Source: Rhodobacteraceae bacterium Alg231-04
GTDB lineage: Bacteria; Pseudomonadota; Alphaproteobacteria; Rhodobacterales; Rhodobacteraceae
Length of the DNA stretch: 64,000 nt
Assembly (NCBI GenBank): GCA_900143635.1
Contig: FREY01000003.1
Span: 542,064-606,063 of the forward strand
Direction of reading: 5' to 3'
Of this stretch, positions 46,075 through 55,318 are shown piece after piece (position 1 is the first letter of the stretch; each line of letters opens with the position of its first letter). The notes under the pieces are model-generated. The model had not been told where the DNA came from, did no database searches, and saw only the letters and a list, made by a program, of their open reading frames with translations. The translations under genes and the position numbers were made by a program.

Positions 46075-46128
46075 GGGCAGTGCCGGACCCTTCGATAGGT
46101 CGGGCGCTGCCCGTGCCGCTGGCACGGG
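46075..46128 (+). other. Pair of mutually overlapping hairpins between hpaD and decarboxylase
   Basis: Hairpin 1 pairs GGGCAGTGCC (46075-46084) with GGCGCTGCCC (46103-46112), with one G-T pair. Hairpin 2 pairs CCCGTGCC (46110-46117) with GGCACGGG (46121-46128). They share 46110-46112, so they cannot both be complete. No T-run follows. This may set the ratio of hpaD to downstream genes or be a processing site. Confidence 0.6.
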
Positions 46129-46146
46129 TAACAAGGATAAGAGAAT

Positions 46147-47559
46147 ATGAAGTGGGATCAGTTTTCCGAATGGGGTCGCAGGATCTCGGATTGGGCGCAG
46201 GACTATCACCAGACGGTTGGCGATCGCCCCGTACGGGCGCGCACCAAACCGGGTGAGATCCTGAATGCCCTGCCCGCCACCCCGCCGGAAACCGGCGAGG
46301 CGATGGAAGATATCTTTGCCGACTTTGAAAACAAGGTGATGCCCGGCATCACCCATTGGCAGCACCCCCGCTTCTTTGCCTATTTCAACTCCAACGCCTC
46401 GGCACCCTCCGTCTTGGCGGAATTCCTCGCCATGGCCCTGGCCCCGCAATGCATGCTCTGGCAGACCTCTCCGGCAGCGACCGAGATGGAAACCCGGATG
46501 ATGGACTGGCTGCGTCAGGCGCTGGACCTGCCTGCAGAATACCAAGGTGTCATTCAGGACAGCGCCTCGTCTGCGACCCTCGCGGCGGTGCTGACCATGC
46601 GTGAAAAGGCGCTGAACTGGCAGGGCAACCAGCAGGGTCTGCCGGGCCAAAAACCGCTGCGCATCTACTGTTCATCCGAGGTCCACACCTCGGTCGACCG
46701 CGCCATCTGGGTTGCCGGCATCGGGCAGGACAATCTGGTGCGCGTGCCGATCAAAGGCGACTGGCGCGGCATGGCCCCTGAAGCACTTGAAGCCGCGATT
46801 GAGGCCGACATTGCCGCAGGCCTGACCCCGGCAGGCGTGGTGCTTTGCGTTGGCTCCACCGGCACAGGCTCGACCGATCCGGTCGACAAAGTGCTGGATG
46901 TGGCCGAGAAATACGGGCTCTACACCCATGTGGATGCGGCCTGGTCCGGATCCGCGATGATCTGCCCTGAATTCCGCCACTACTGGCCCGGCGTCGAGCG
47001 TGCCGACAGCATCGTCTTCAACCCGCATAAATGGCTTGGCGTGCAGTTCGACTGTTCGGCCCATTTCCTGAAGAACCCGGATGATCTGGTCCGCACCCTG
47101 GCGATCAGCCCCGAGTATCTGAAGACCCACGGCCATGACGGCATCATCAACTATTCCGAATGGTCGGTGCCGCTGGGCCGCCGCTTCCGCGCGCTGAAGC
47201 TGTGGTTTGTGATCCGAACCTATGGCCTCGAAGGGCTGCGGACGCGGATGCGCAACCACATCAAATGGTCGAACGAGCTCTGCGAAAAACTGTCAGCAGC
47301 ACCGGGGATCGAGATCGTGACCCAGCCGATGTGGTCGCTGTTTTCCTTCCGCTACGCGCCCGAAGGGGCGGCGGATCTTGATGATCTGAACCTGGCTCTG
47401 GTCAATGCCATCAACGATGACGGCCGGATCTACCTCACCCAAACCCGCGTCGACGGCGATCTGGTGATCCGCTTTCAGGCCGGACAATTTGAAACAACCG
47501 AAGACGATGTGATGATGGCCTATGACGTCATCACCGAAATTGCGAAAGGCCTTTCCTGA
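46147..47559 (+). CDS. PLP-dependent aromatic L-amino acid decarboxylase-like protein
   Basis: A 470-residue group II decarboxylase (AADC/TyrDC family). It has HWQHPRFFAYFNSNASAPSV (about 70-89), QDSASSATLAAVLTMR, His180 stacking the cofactor (CSSEVHTSVDRAI), Asp263 (HVDAAWSG) and the Schiff-base Lys295 (FNPHKWLG). It would convert tyrosine, DOPA or a similar amino acid to the amine. It sits inside the hpa operon and overlaps hpaG by 1 bp (TGATG), so it is co-expressed with the ring-cleavage path. Exact substrate unknown. Confidence 0.92.
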   Translation: MKWDQFSEWGRRISDWAQDYHQTVGDRPVRARTKPGEILNALPATPPETGEAMEDIFADFENKVMPGITHWQHPRFFAYFNSNASAPSVLAEFLAMALAPQCMLWQTSPAATEMETRMMDWLRQALDLPAEYQGVIQDSASSATLAAVLTMREKALNWQGNQQGLPGQKPLRIYCSSEVHTSVDRAIWVAGIGQDNLVRVPIKGDWRGMAPEALEAAIEADIAAGLTPAGVVLCVGSTGTGSTDPVDKVLDVAEKYGLYTHVDAAWSGSAMICPEFRHYWPGVERADSIVFNPHKWLGVQFDCSAHFLKNPDDLVRTLAISPEYLKTHGHDGIINYSEWSVPLGRRFRALKLWFVIRTYGLEGLRTRMRNHIKWSNELCEKLSAAPGIEIVTQPMWSLFSFRYAPEGAADLDDLNLALVNAINDDGRIYLTQTRVDGDLVIRFQAGQFETTEDDVMMAYDVITEIAKGLS

Positions 47560-48410
47560 TGCGCTTTGCCACCTATACCGCCAATGGCGAAACCTTCTAT
47601 GGCGCCGTCACCGACGCGGGCGCAATTGCCCTGTCGCCGGACTTCCCGCAATGGCCTTCCCTCTATGACGTGGTCGCCGCTGGCGCGCTGGACGAGCTGG
47701 GCAAGGCTGCAGAAGGCAAAACCGTTACACACACCGAATTCGACTATGAGATGGTGATGCCCAACGTGCGCCGGATCCTCTGTGTGGGTGTGAACTTCCC
47801 GGACCGCAACGCAGAATACAAAGACGGCTCGGCGCAGCCGAAATATATGTCGCTCTTCCCGCGCTTTGCCACCGGGTTTTCCGGCCACGGGCAGAACCTC
47901 GTGCGCCCGCCGGAAAACCACACGCTGGATTATGAGGGCGAAGTTGCCATCGTGATCGGCAAAGCAGGCCGCCGGATTTCTCAGGAAGACGCCTATGATC
48001 ATATTGCGGCGCTGACCCTGTGCAACGAAGGCACCATCCGCGATTGGGTGCGCCATGCGAAGTTCAACGTCACCCAAGGCAAGAACTGGGACAACTCCGG
48101 CTCCATCGGTCCGTGGCTGGTGCCCTTCACCGATGCGGCCCAATTGGACGACGCCCGTATCATCACCCGCGTCAACGGCGAGGTCCGCCAGGACGATACG
48201 CTGAACCGGATGATGTTCCCGATCCGCCGCGAGATCGAGTATATCTCCACCTTCATGACCCTGCAGCCAGGGGACATCATCGTGACCGGCACCCCCACCG
48301 GTGCGGGCGCGCGGTTTGATCCGCCGAAATACCTTAAGCCCGGCGACGTGGTCGAGGTTGAGGTCGAAGGCATCGGTACCCTGCGCAATGGTGTCGAGGA
48401 CGAGGCATGA
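47559..48410 (+). CDS. hpaG: Fumarylacetoacetate hydrolase-family protein, HpaG-type isomerase/decarboxylase
   Basis: A 283-residue FAH-family enzyme. Metal-ligand residues are in DYEGEVAIVIGKAG (Glu-x-Glu pattern) and an Asp in FTDAAQLDD. CNEGTIRDWVRHAKFNVTQGKNWD is typical of the family. E. coli HpaG is a tandem of two such domains (isomerase and decarboxylase), but only one is present here. It could do one or both reactions (decarboxylating 5-oxo-pent-3-ene-1,2,5-tricarboxylate). It overlaps both neighbours by 1 and 4 bp. Confidence 0.88.
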   Translation: MRFATYTANGETFYGAVTDAGAIALSPDFPQWPSLYDVVAAGALDELGKAAEGKTVTHTEFDYEMVMPNVRRILCVGVNFPDRNAEYKDGSAQPKYMSLFPRFATGFSGHGQNLVRPPENHTLDYEGEVAIVIGKAGRRISQEDAYDHIAALTLCNEGTIRDWVRHAKFNVTQGKNWDNSGSIGPWLVPFTDAAQLDDARIITRVNGEVRQDDTLNRMMFPIRREIEYISTFMTLQPGDIIVTGTPTGAGARFDPPKYLKPGDVVEVEVEGIGTLRNGVEDEA

Positions 48411-49207
48411 CGCCGCAGGACTATACTGCCGCGGCGGCGGACCTTCTGAAAGCCGAGGAGACAGGCCAGCAATGCGGCCTGCTCTCCCTGCGTCATCCCG
48501 GTATGAGCCTTGACGATGCCTACGCCGTGCAAAAGGCGCTGATTGCGGCGAAACTGGCCGCGGGTCGCAAGAAAATCGGCTGGAAGATCGGTCTCACCAG
48601 CCGCGCCATGCAGGATGCGCTGAAGATCGAAACCCCGGACAGTGGCGTGCTGCTGGACGACATGGATTTCGCCCATGGCTCTACCGTGCCTACCGGGCGG
48701 TTCATCCAGCCCCGCATCGAGGCCGAGATCGCCTTTATCATGAAAGCGCCCCTGGCCGGTGCCGATTGCACCCGCGAAGACGTGCTGGCCGCGACCGAAT
48801 TTGTCGCGCCGTCAATCGAGATCCTGGACACCCGCATTCTGCGCGCCGATCCCGAAACCGGTAAGCCCCGCGTTGTCACCGATACCATCAGCGACAATGC
48901 CGCCAACGCCGGTATCGTGCTGGGCCAGGAACGCCACGCGCCGGACGCGCATGACCTGCGCTGGACCGGTGCTATCGTGTCGCGCAACGGCGTGGTCGAG
49001 GAAACTGGCCTTGGCGCAGGCGTGCTGAACGATCCCGTGACTTCGGTCCTGTGGTTGGCACGCCGCATGGCCGACTATGGACAGGTGATCGAGGCGGGCG
49101 ATGTCGTCCTCTCGGGCTCCTTCATCCGCCCTATTGAGTGCCCGCCCGGCACGGAAATCAGCGCAGACTTCGGCCCCTTCGGGTCGGTCGACATCAACTT
49201 CGCCTGA
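48407..49207 (+). CDS. hpaH: 2-oxo-hept-3-ene-1,7-dioate hydratase
   Basis: A 266-residue hydratase of the 4-oxalocrotonate decarboxylase/2-keto-4-pentenoate hydratase branch of the FAH superfamily. IGWKIGLTSRAMQDAL, PRIEAEIAFIMKAPL and VVLSGSFIRPIECPPG are characteristic of HpaH. It hydrates the linear dienoate before aldol cleavage by HpaI. It is coupled to hpaG (ATGA), and hpaI follows after 13 bp. Confidence 0.94.
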   Translation: MTPQDYTAAAADLLKAEETGQQCGLLSLRHPGMSLDDAYAVQKALIAAKLAAGRKKIGWKIGLTSRAMQDALKIETPDSGVLLDDMDFAHGSTVPTGRFIQPRIEAEIAFIMKAPLAGADCTREDVLAATEFVAPSIEILDTRILRADPETGKPRVVTDTISDNAANAGIVLGQERHAPDAHDLRWTGAIVSRNGVVEETGLGAGVLNDPVTSVLWLARRMADYGQVIEAGDVVLSGSFIRPIECPPGTEISADFGPFGSVDINFA

Positions 49208-49220
49208 AAGGAGCCGCCCC

Positions 49221-49994
49221 ATGGCCGCACCGCATAACCCGTTCAAAAAAGCGCTCGCCGACGGCAAAACCCAGATCGGCTGCTGGATGACCTTTGGTGA
49301 AGGTGCTGCCGCCGACATCATGGGCACCACCGGTTTCGATTGGCTGGTGATCGACGGCGAACACACACCCAATGATATCCGCTCGATCCGCGATCAGCTG
49401 ATGGCGCTGGATGCCTCACCGTCGCACCCGGTGGTCCGTGTGCCCATTGGTGAGGCCTGGGTGATCAAACAGGTGATGGACGCTGGCGCGCAAACCGTGC
49501 TGGTGCCAATGGTCGAAAGCGCCGATCAGGCCCGCGATCTGGTCCGCGCCGTCACCTACCCGCCGCATGGCATCCGCGGCGTTGGCGCATCCGGCGCGCG
49601 GGCCACGCGCTTTGCCTCTGTAGCCGACTACGTGCAGACGGCAGATGATGAGATCTGCCTGATTGTGCAGGTCGAAAGCCGCGCAGGTATCGCGGCGCTG
49701 GACGAGATTCTGGCTGTGGACGGCATCGACGGTGTTTTCATCGGCCCTGCAGATCTCTCTGCCGATATGGGCTATGGCGGCAACTCCGCGGCTCCCGAAG
49801 TGCGCGAAGTCATTGCCGATGCGATCACCCGTATCAAAGCCTCGGGCAAAGCCCCCGGTATCCTGGGCATCACCGAAGAAGCGGTGCAATCCTACAAAGA
49901 CATGGGCGCGCAGTTTCTGGCCGTTGGTATCGATGTTTTGCTGCTGGTCCAGACCGCGCGCAAACTGGCGACACGCTGGAGAGACGACGGCTGA
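49221..49994 (+). CDS. hpaI: 4-hydroxy-2-oxoheptanedioate aldolase
   Basis: A 257-residue metal-dependent class II aldolase of the HpcH/HpaI family. It yields pyruvate and succinate semialdehyde, the last step of the pathway. Motifs are GFDWLVIDGEHTPND, RVPIGEAWVIKQVMDAGAQTVLVPM, a metal Glu in IVQVESRAGI and FIGPADLSADMG. The ATG at 49221 has AAAGGAG upstream; earlier codons lie inside hpaH. It ends the operon. Confidence 0.95.
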   Translation: MAAPHNPFKKALADGKTQIGCWMTFGEGAAADIMGTTGFDWLVIDGEHTPNDIRSIRDQLMALDASPSHPVVRVPIGEAWVIKQVMDAGAQTVLVPMVESADQARDLVRAVTYPPHGIRGVGASGARATRFASVADYVQTADDEICLIVQVESRAGIAALDEILAVDGIDGVFIGPADLSADMGYGGNSAAPEVREVIADAITRIKASGKAPGILGITEEAVQSYKDMGAQFLAVGIDVLLLVQTARKLATRWRDDG

Positions 49995-50006
49995 TCATGC
50001 AATTTA

Positions 50007-50034
50007 CCGGCAGCCGGATCGTCCCGGCTGCCGG
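50007..50034. terminator. Long hairpin between convergent hpaI and chemoreceptor genes
   Basis: An 11-bp perfect stem CCGGCAGCCGG / CCGGCTGCCGG with an ATCGTC loop lies between two convergent genes. No T-run is present on either side, so it may be a bidirectional rho-assisted or stability element. Confidence 0.55.
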
Positions 50035-50047
50035 GTCGCATAATTGA

Positions 50048-52255
50048 TCAGAACTCCTGCCAGGGATCGCCACCAGCAGATTTGCGCAGGGGTTCGGTGC
50101 CTGTGTCTTCTACTGGCCAGCTTGCCTCTTCTGCGTCCCAGCTTTCTTCTGACAGTTCCGCCACCGGCTGCGGTGCGGATATGGACGCCAGATTGCCAAC
50201 GGTCGCTGAAGCCCCGGCTGCCCCGCCAAACCGGAACCCCGCCACAAGATCCGCCAACCGCGCGGCATCGGAGTCCAGCAGGTGGCTCGCGGCGGTTGCC
50301 TCTTCGACCATCGCGGCGTTTTGTTGCGTCACTTGATCCAGCTGAATCACACCGGTGTTTATCTCACTCAAACCTGTAGATTGCTCGGAAGCGCCGACGG
50401 CAATGTTGGAGATCAACTGCGAGATATTGTTCACTCGCTCGACGATCAGCGACAATGCATCTCCCGCCTTACCGACCAGATCAACCCCCCGGCCAACCTG
50501 AATGGAGCTTGCGCCGATCAGCGACTTGATCTCGGTTGCGGCATCTGCCGATCGCTGCGCCAGTGCCCGCACCTCGGAGGCCACCACCGCAAATCCACGG
50601 CCCGCTTCACCGGCTCTTGCCGCTTCGACCCCGGCATTCAGCGCCAGAAGATTGGTCTGAAACGCGATGTCATCGATGACGCCGATGATCTGCGCGATCT
50701 GGCTAGACGAGCCTTCGATCTCGGTCATGGCGGACACCGCATTGTGAACAACCTCGCCACTCCGCTCTGCCTCGTGTCGGGCATCGTCCATCGCGCTCTC
50801 GACGCCGCGGGCGCCGTCTGCGGCCGATTTAACCGAGATTGTCATTTCTTCCAAAGCGGCGGCGGTTTGCTCCAGCGTTGCCGCCTGGCTTTCCGTCCGC
50901 CGAGACAGATCGTCCGACGCTTGTGTGATTTCCGACGCTCCCGATCGGATGCTGTCAGCCGTGCCAACCACCTCGGCCAATGTGGTTTTCAAAGTGGCGA
51001 CCGTGGCATTGAAACTGGCGCGCAGGGTTTCATATTCCTGCGGAAAGGTTTCCGTGATTTCGCAGTCCAGATCCCGGTTGGAAAGTTTTGCCAACTGACG
51101 GTCAAGGCAGCCTACCACAGCCCCGCGGTCAGCAATGCGCGACTCTTCAATCGCAGCAAGCCGGTTTTCAGACTCCTGCAACGCAGCCCGCGTTGTTTCC
51201 ATGGCCCGGCTCAGCTTACCCACTTCATTCCTTGCATCCTGATAGGCTGGTACAAAATCAAATTCCTTTTGCGCCAGCCGGTCCAGATCGGACTGCAGAG
51301 ACCGGATTTGGCGGCTGAAGGACGGGATCAGGCGAGCGCCGAGCCCGGCACAGACCAAAAAGGCAAATCCCGTAGCAAGAGATGTGAGCAGCAGATATTT
51401 CCACGTCAGCGTTTCCTGTTGGCGGGCCAGATCCGTCATTGTTGCTGTCAGTGTTTCTTCGCCGCCGCGCAGGATGACCAACCAATCCGAGGCCATGCCA
51501 AACCACTGCTGGGCCGTGACATCTGGCAATGCCCCATCCGCCCCGGCACTGATCACCGCAGACCGTGTCGCCGACACCGGGCTGGCCCGTAGTTCTGCCT
51601 GCAGATCAAAATCTGGCAGCAGACCATGAACAGCCCTTTCCGCGATCGTCAGCAACTGGGCTTCGGCGGCACCTTTTTCAAGAAACGAACGGTAAACGCC
51701 CGGACCAAAACCGCCTTTGGCGAAACCACTGGCGCCCGCTGCGCGCTGCAGCCCGGCGGCTTCCTTGGCCGACATCAGCGCGACAAGGCCTGCGCCGATC
51801 TGGGCGATGTCCGGGTTGCTCTGGGTTTCGAACTGGGCGCCGATAGCCGCCAGAATCGCATCGACCTGACCGGTGTAATAGGCGACCATCTGTGGAGCGG
51901 CGATTGTCTGTGACGAAACCGTAGATCTGATATCCGTAAGCTTGCCCAGATCCGCCGCCACTGGCAGCGTAGCTTCACCAACGTCCGCGATCGCCGTATC
52001 CGTCACAGCACGGGCATCTTTCAATTCCTGCACGAACAATGTGCCACCCGATGACAGGTAGCCCGCCGAAAGGCCGCGTTCGATCTGCAATCTGTGAACA
52101 ACCGCTGACAGGCGCTGAACATCGTCTGTCTGCTGCAGGGTCGCGACCGCATCGCGGTGGTGCTTCCAATCCGTCGCGGCCGTCATTCCGCCAACACCAA
52201 CAAGTGCCAACAGCGGCACCGCAATCATGATGAGTATCTGCGCACGAAGAGACAT
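50048..52255 (-). CDS. Methyl-accepting chemotaxis protein with NIT sensor domain
   Basis: A 735-residue chemoreceptor. TM1 is at about 7-28. A periplasmic nitrate/nitrite-sensing-like (NIT) helical domain spans about 35-280, with [13 protein letters not shown] (59-71) and [11 protein letters not shown] (164-174). TM2 is at 286-305. The cytoplasmic signalling hairpin is near 528-560 ([20 protein letters not shown]). The last residues PWQEF resemble the CheR/CheB-tethering pentapeptide (NWETF type). It should steer flagellar motion or biofilm decisions in response to a small anion. It is a lone gene, and no che genes are nearby. Confidence 0.93.
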   Translation of the reverse strand: MSLRAQILIMIAVPLLALVGVGGMTAATDWKHHRDAVATLQQTDDVQRLSAVVHRLQIERGLSAGYLSSGGTLFVQELKDARAVTDTAIADVGEATLPVAADLGKLTDIRSTVSSQTIAAPQMVAYYTGQVDAILAAIGAQFETQSNPDIAQIGAGLVALMSAKEAAGLQRAAGASGFAKGGFGPGVYRSFLEKGAAEAQLLTIAERAVHGLLPDFDLQAELRASPVSATRSAVISAGADGALPDVTAQQWFGMASDWLVILRGGEETLTATMTDLARQQETLTWKYLLLTSLATGFAFLVCAGLGARLIPSFSRQIRSLQSDLDRLAQKEFDFVPAYQDARNEVGKLSRAMETTRAALQESENRLAAIEESRIADRGAVVGCLDRQLAKLSNRDLDCEITETFPQEYETLRASFNATVATLKTTLAEVVGTADSIRSGASEITQASDDLSRRTESQAATLEQTAAALEEMTISVKSAADGARGVESAMDDARHEAERSGEVVHNAVSAMTEIEGSSSQIAQIIGVIDDIAFQTNLLALNAGVEAARAGEAGRGFAVVASEVRALAQRSADAATEIKSLIGASSIQVGRGVDLVGKAGDALSLIVERVNNISQLISNIAVGASEQSTGLSEINTGVIQLDQVTQQNAAMVEEATAASHLLDSDAARLADLVAGFRFGGAAGASATVGNLASISAPQPVAELSEESWDAEEASWPVEDTGTEPLRKSAGGDPWQEF

Positions 52256-52483
52256 CTATGGCTCCTAATAGGTATCAAGCCGGAAATTTCCGATCATCGC
52301 CACCTCGACCACACAATGAATAATCATATGTAAACGTGAACTGATACTGAAACACCGAACAACACTTTGGCAGGATCGACCAATAGCATGACCACCTTTC
52401 TGAATGCTGAACGAAACTATCTTTTCCAGATTCCGGCCAAGTGAAGGCGCGCATCGCCTAGGCGCAAGCCACCGTCACACCGC

Positions 52484-54106
52484 CTAGCGCAGTTGCATGC
52501 CCTCTGGCCAAGCGATACGTGTGTCCAGCCGGATCAAGCGTGTCTCTCCAGCTGCGACATCCATGTCCCAGGCCAGAATACCGCGGCGTTTGCCGACGTT
52601 TTCTTCGCTTACTGGCGGGTTGGCCTGCCAGGTGATTTGCAGATCTTCCTGCTCGGAATAAGCCACCCGGCCCCAGACCCGCACCGGCCAATCCTTATCA
52701 GTCAGGTTTCTGATTTCCATCTCGGTTGACGTCGCTCTCTCGTTGCTGCGCGATAGAACCCCCCGTTCCCCCTCGTTGCTGGACAGCACCGAGTGCGTCA
52801 GCTGCAGCCCGTCGATCTCACCAAATCCGATCTCACTCTCATCTCCGGCAACCAAGCCTTCAAACGTTTCGCCGCCGACAAAGACACCATCAACGAAACG
52901 CGAAACCCTTTCGCTTACCAACAGTTCCTCGCCGGATGTGTTTGTGAAAGAGGCCATCAGATAGGCCGCCTCTTCCCGACCCGGCGATGCCCAGGCGACA
53001 ACTTCGGGTTGGAAATCCAGACGGTCCAGTTCCAGCAACAGAAAATCCGCACCGCTTTTGACGGAAACCGGGTCTGCAAATGTATAGGTCACGCCTGACA
53101 GGCTCGATGCGCTTTCCCAGCGAGACGCGGCGTCCTCGATAATGACGGGGGCTTCGACCATGGGCTCCGCGAGACTGCCGGCCCATTGCGCTTCGTCCTC
53201 CGCCTGCTGCGGGGTTTCGACTTGGAGGCGACGGGGGTATGGCAATCCAGGTTCCACGTCAGAGACGGTCTCAACCGTCGAAAGATGAAGGGTAACATCT
53301 GTCCAGTCTTCTCCGGTGCCTTGCCGGATCATTGCACTGCGCACAATGCTGAGCTCAGGCGCTTCCCCGGTATTCAGATGGAATTCATAGGCCGGTGCCC
53401 ACATGCCGCCGTCCACCTGATACGACAGCCGGACCTCTGCTGGTGTCGTCTGCGCGGTTTCCACTTCGACCGCCACATACATTGGCGCCACGGACCATTG
53501 CTGCGCCGACAAAAGCGCATATTCTGCCGCCTCCAGTTCCTCGTTCAGATCTGCCAGTTGCAGGTCGACCTGACGGGCCTGCACCTCGGCCTCCAGCGCG
53601 GCGGTGCCGGCGGCTTTTGCCTCGGCCGTGATAAAGGCGGACACATCGCGCAACACATCCGTACCGGCAGTGGCCAGCGCCTCGTTCTGGCCCAGACCTT
53701 CCAGGAACCGCGTCGTCACCGCAGCGGCGGCGGCTGGTACACGCAGCTTTGCCGCCTCATCACGCACCGCCTGAATACGGGCTTTTACTGCGCGCACCCG
53801 GTCCAACGCCGCCTGTTCAGCCGGGCTGCGCCAGACGTCATCTGAGATGTTTTCCTCGCGCAGGACCGTCGCGATCTGGCGAATGCCATCCATCTCGATG
53901 CGCAGGTTCGTCGGATCATCAAGTTGTGGAATGCCCTCAAATACCAGCCGGTGTTTTCCTGCGGGCACGGTCACCGTGGTCTCCCGCAGGATCCGCATCC
54001 TGTCGGGGTGAATGGTCACTTCGCGAACCTGGCTGGGAACCGCAATATTCTCCGCAGCGGCAGTACTGGCGACACAACAAAAGATGACAGTCAGAAAACG
54101 GTGCAT
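52484..54106 (-). CDS. DUF4139 domain-containing secreted protein (mucoidy inhibitor MuiA-like)
   Basis: A 540-residue exported protein. The ATG at 54106 gives a signal peptide (MHRFLTVIFCCVASTAAA, then ENIAVPS). Residues about 27-130 form the DUF4140 N-terminal part (VREVTIHPDRMRILRETTVTVPAG). A coiled-coil-like helix lies near 150-200. The DUF4139 beta-rich C-terminal part follows from about 210 (EVRLSYQVDGGMWAPAYEFHLN). The biochemical role of the family is unknown. The gene is monocistronic and oriented like asd, from which it is separated by a terminator. Confidence 0.85.
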   Translation of the reverse strand: MHRFLTVIFCCVASTAAAENIAVPSQVREVTIHPDRMRILRETTVTVPAGKHRLVFEGIPQLDDPTNLRIEMDGIRQIATVLREENISDDVWRSPAEQAALDRVRAVKARIQAVRDEAAKLRVPAAAAAVTTRFLEGLGQNEALATAGTDVLRDVSAFITAEAKAAGTAALEAEVQARQVDLQLADLNEELEAAEYALLSAQQWSVAPMYVAVEVETAQTTPAEVRLSYQVDGGMWAPAYEFHLNTGEAPELSIVRSAMIRQGTGEDWTDVTLHLSTVETVSDVEPGLPYPRRLQVETPQQAEDEAQWAGSLAEPMVEAPVIIEDAASRWESASSLSGVTYTFADPVSVKSGADFLLLELDRLDFQPEVVAWASPGREEAAYLMASFTNTSGEELLVSERVSRFVDGVFVGGETFEGLVAGDESEIGFGEIDGLQLTHSVLSSNEGERGVLSRSNERATSTEMEIRNLTDKDWPVRVWGRVAYSEQEDLQITWQANPPVSEENVGKRRGILAWDMDVAAGETRLIRLDTRIAWPEGMQLR

Positions 54107-54163
54107 TGGCAAAACCTCGATTGAAATCGAGATAACCCTTGCAACCAAGGGCACAAAAGACAA

Positions 54164-54185
54164 GGGGCGCCCCGCAGGACGCCCC
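54164..54185 (-). terminator. Terminator of asd
   Basis: On the minus strand a GGGGCG/CGCCCC stem with a 10-nt GC-rich loop is followed by TTGTCTTTT, about 30 bp past the asd stop. The T-stretch is interrupted, so strength is uncertain. Confidence 0.65.
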
Positions 54186-54214
54186 TTTCAATTTCTGATC
54201 CGAGCGAGAGGCGC

Positions 54215-55237
54215 TTAGCCCTTCTTCAGAACCTCACGGCCCAGCAGCTCGGCGATCTGGACCGCGTTCAGGGCGGCACCCTTGCGCAGGTTGTCAGAGA
54301 CACACCACAGGTTCAGACCGTTATCCAGGGTCGAGTCCTGACGGATCCGGCTGATGAATGTGGCGAAGTCACCAACGCATTCAACCGGTGTCACGTAGCC
54401 ACCGTCTTCGCGCTTGTCGATCACCATGATACCCGGTGCTTCGCGCAGGATGTCGCGGGCCTCATCTTCGTCGAGGAAATCCTCGGTCTCGATGTTGATC
54501 GCCTCGGAGTGGCCAACAAAGACCGGCACCCGGACGCAGGTCGCAGTGACCTTGATCGAGGTGTCGATGATCTTCTTGGTCTCAGCGACCATCTTCCACT
54601 CTTCTTTGGTGGAGCCATCGTCGAGGAACACATCGATATGCGGGATCACGTTGAAGGCGATCTGCTTGGTGAACTGCTTGGGCGGCACGTCGGTGGTGGG
54701 GTTGTAGATCGCTTTGGTCTGATCCCACAGCTCGTCCAGGCCGCCTTTGCCCGAACCGGACACGGACTGATAAGTCGAGACGACAACGCGTTTGATCTTG
54801 GCACGGTCATGCAGCGGCTTCAGCGCCACAACCATCTGCGCGGTCGAGCAGTTGGGGTTGGCGATGATATTCTTCTTGGCATAATCGTGGATCGCCTCGG
54901 GGTTCACCTCGGGCACGATCAGCGGAATCTCGGGGTCGTAGCGGTAGAGCGACGAGTTATCGATCACCACGCAGCCAGCCGCAGCCGCCTTGGGCGCATA
55001 GGTCTTGGTCGCGTCGGAGCCTACGGCAAACAGCGCCATGTCCCAGCCGGTGAAGTCGAACGTGTCGAGATCCTGGGTTTTCAGTGTCGTTTCGCCAAAA
55101 GACACCTCGGTCCCAAGGGATTTACGGCTGGCCAGCACGGCCAGTTCATCCACCGGGAACTGGCGCTCAGCCAGGATGTTCAGCATTTCGCGGCCCACGT
55201 TGCCCGTGGCGCCGACGATTACGACGCGATAACCCAT
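54215..55237 (-). CDS. asd: Aspartate-semialdehyde dehydrogenase
   Basis: A 340-residue NADPH enzyme of the lysine, threonine, methionine and diaminopimelate pathways. It has VVIVGATGNVGREML (4-18), the catalytic Cys in NPNCSTAQM, STYQSVSGSGKGG and the later His/Arg region VRVPVFVGHSEAINIE. Length is typical. It is a housekeeping gene with its own start site and terminator. Confidence 0.97.
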   Translation of the reverse strand: MGYRVVIVGATGNVGREMLNILAERQFPVDELAVLASRKSLGTEVSFGETTLKTQDLDTFDFTGWDMALFAVGSDATKTYAPKAAAAGCVVIDNSSLYRYDPEIPLIVPEVNPEAIHDYAKKNIIANPNCSTAQMVVALKPLHDRAKIKRVVVSTYQSVSGSGKGGLDELWDQTKAIYNPTTDVPPKQFTKQIAFNVIPHIDVFLDDGSTKEEWKMVAETKKIIDTSIKVTATCVRVPVFVGHSEAINIETEDFLDEDEARDILREAPGIMVIDKREDGGYVTPVECVGDFATFISRIRQDSTLDNGLNLWCVSDNLRKGAALNAVQIAELLGREVLKKG

Positions 55238-55318
55238 ATTGTTTCTCCGAAATTGGGGGCCAACCCTTTGGTCGGCACGCGGTCTCTTATCGGGAAAGGG
55301 GTCGCGGATAAAGGTGCC

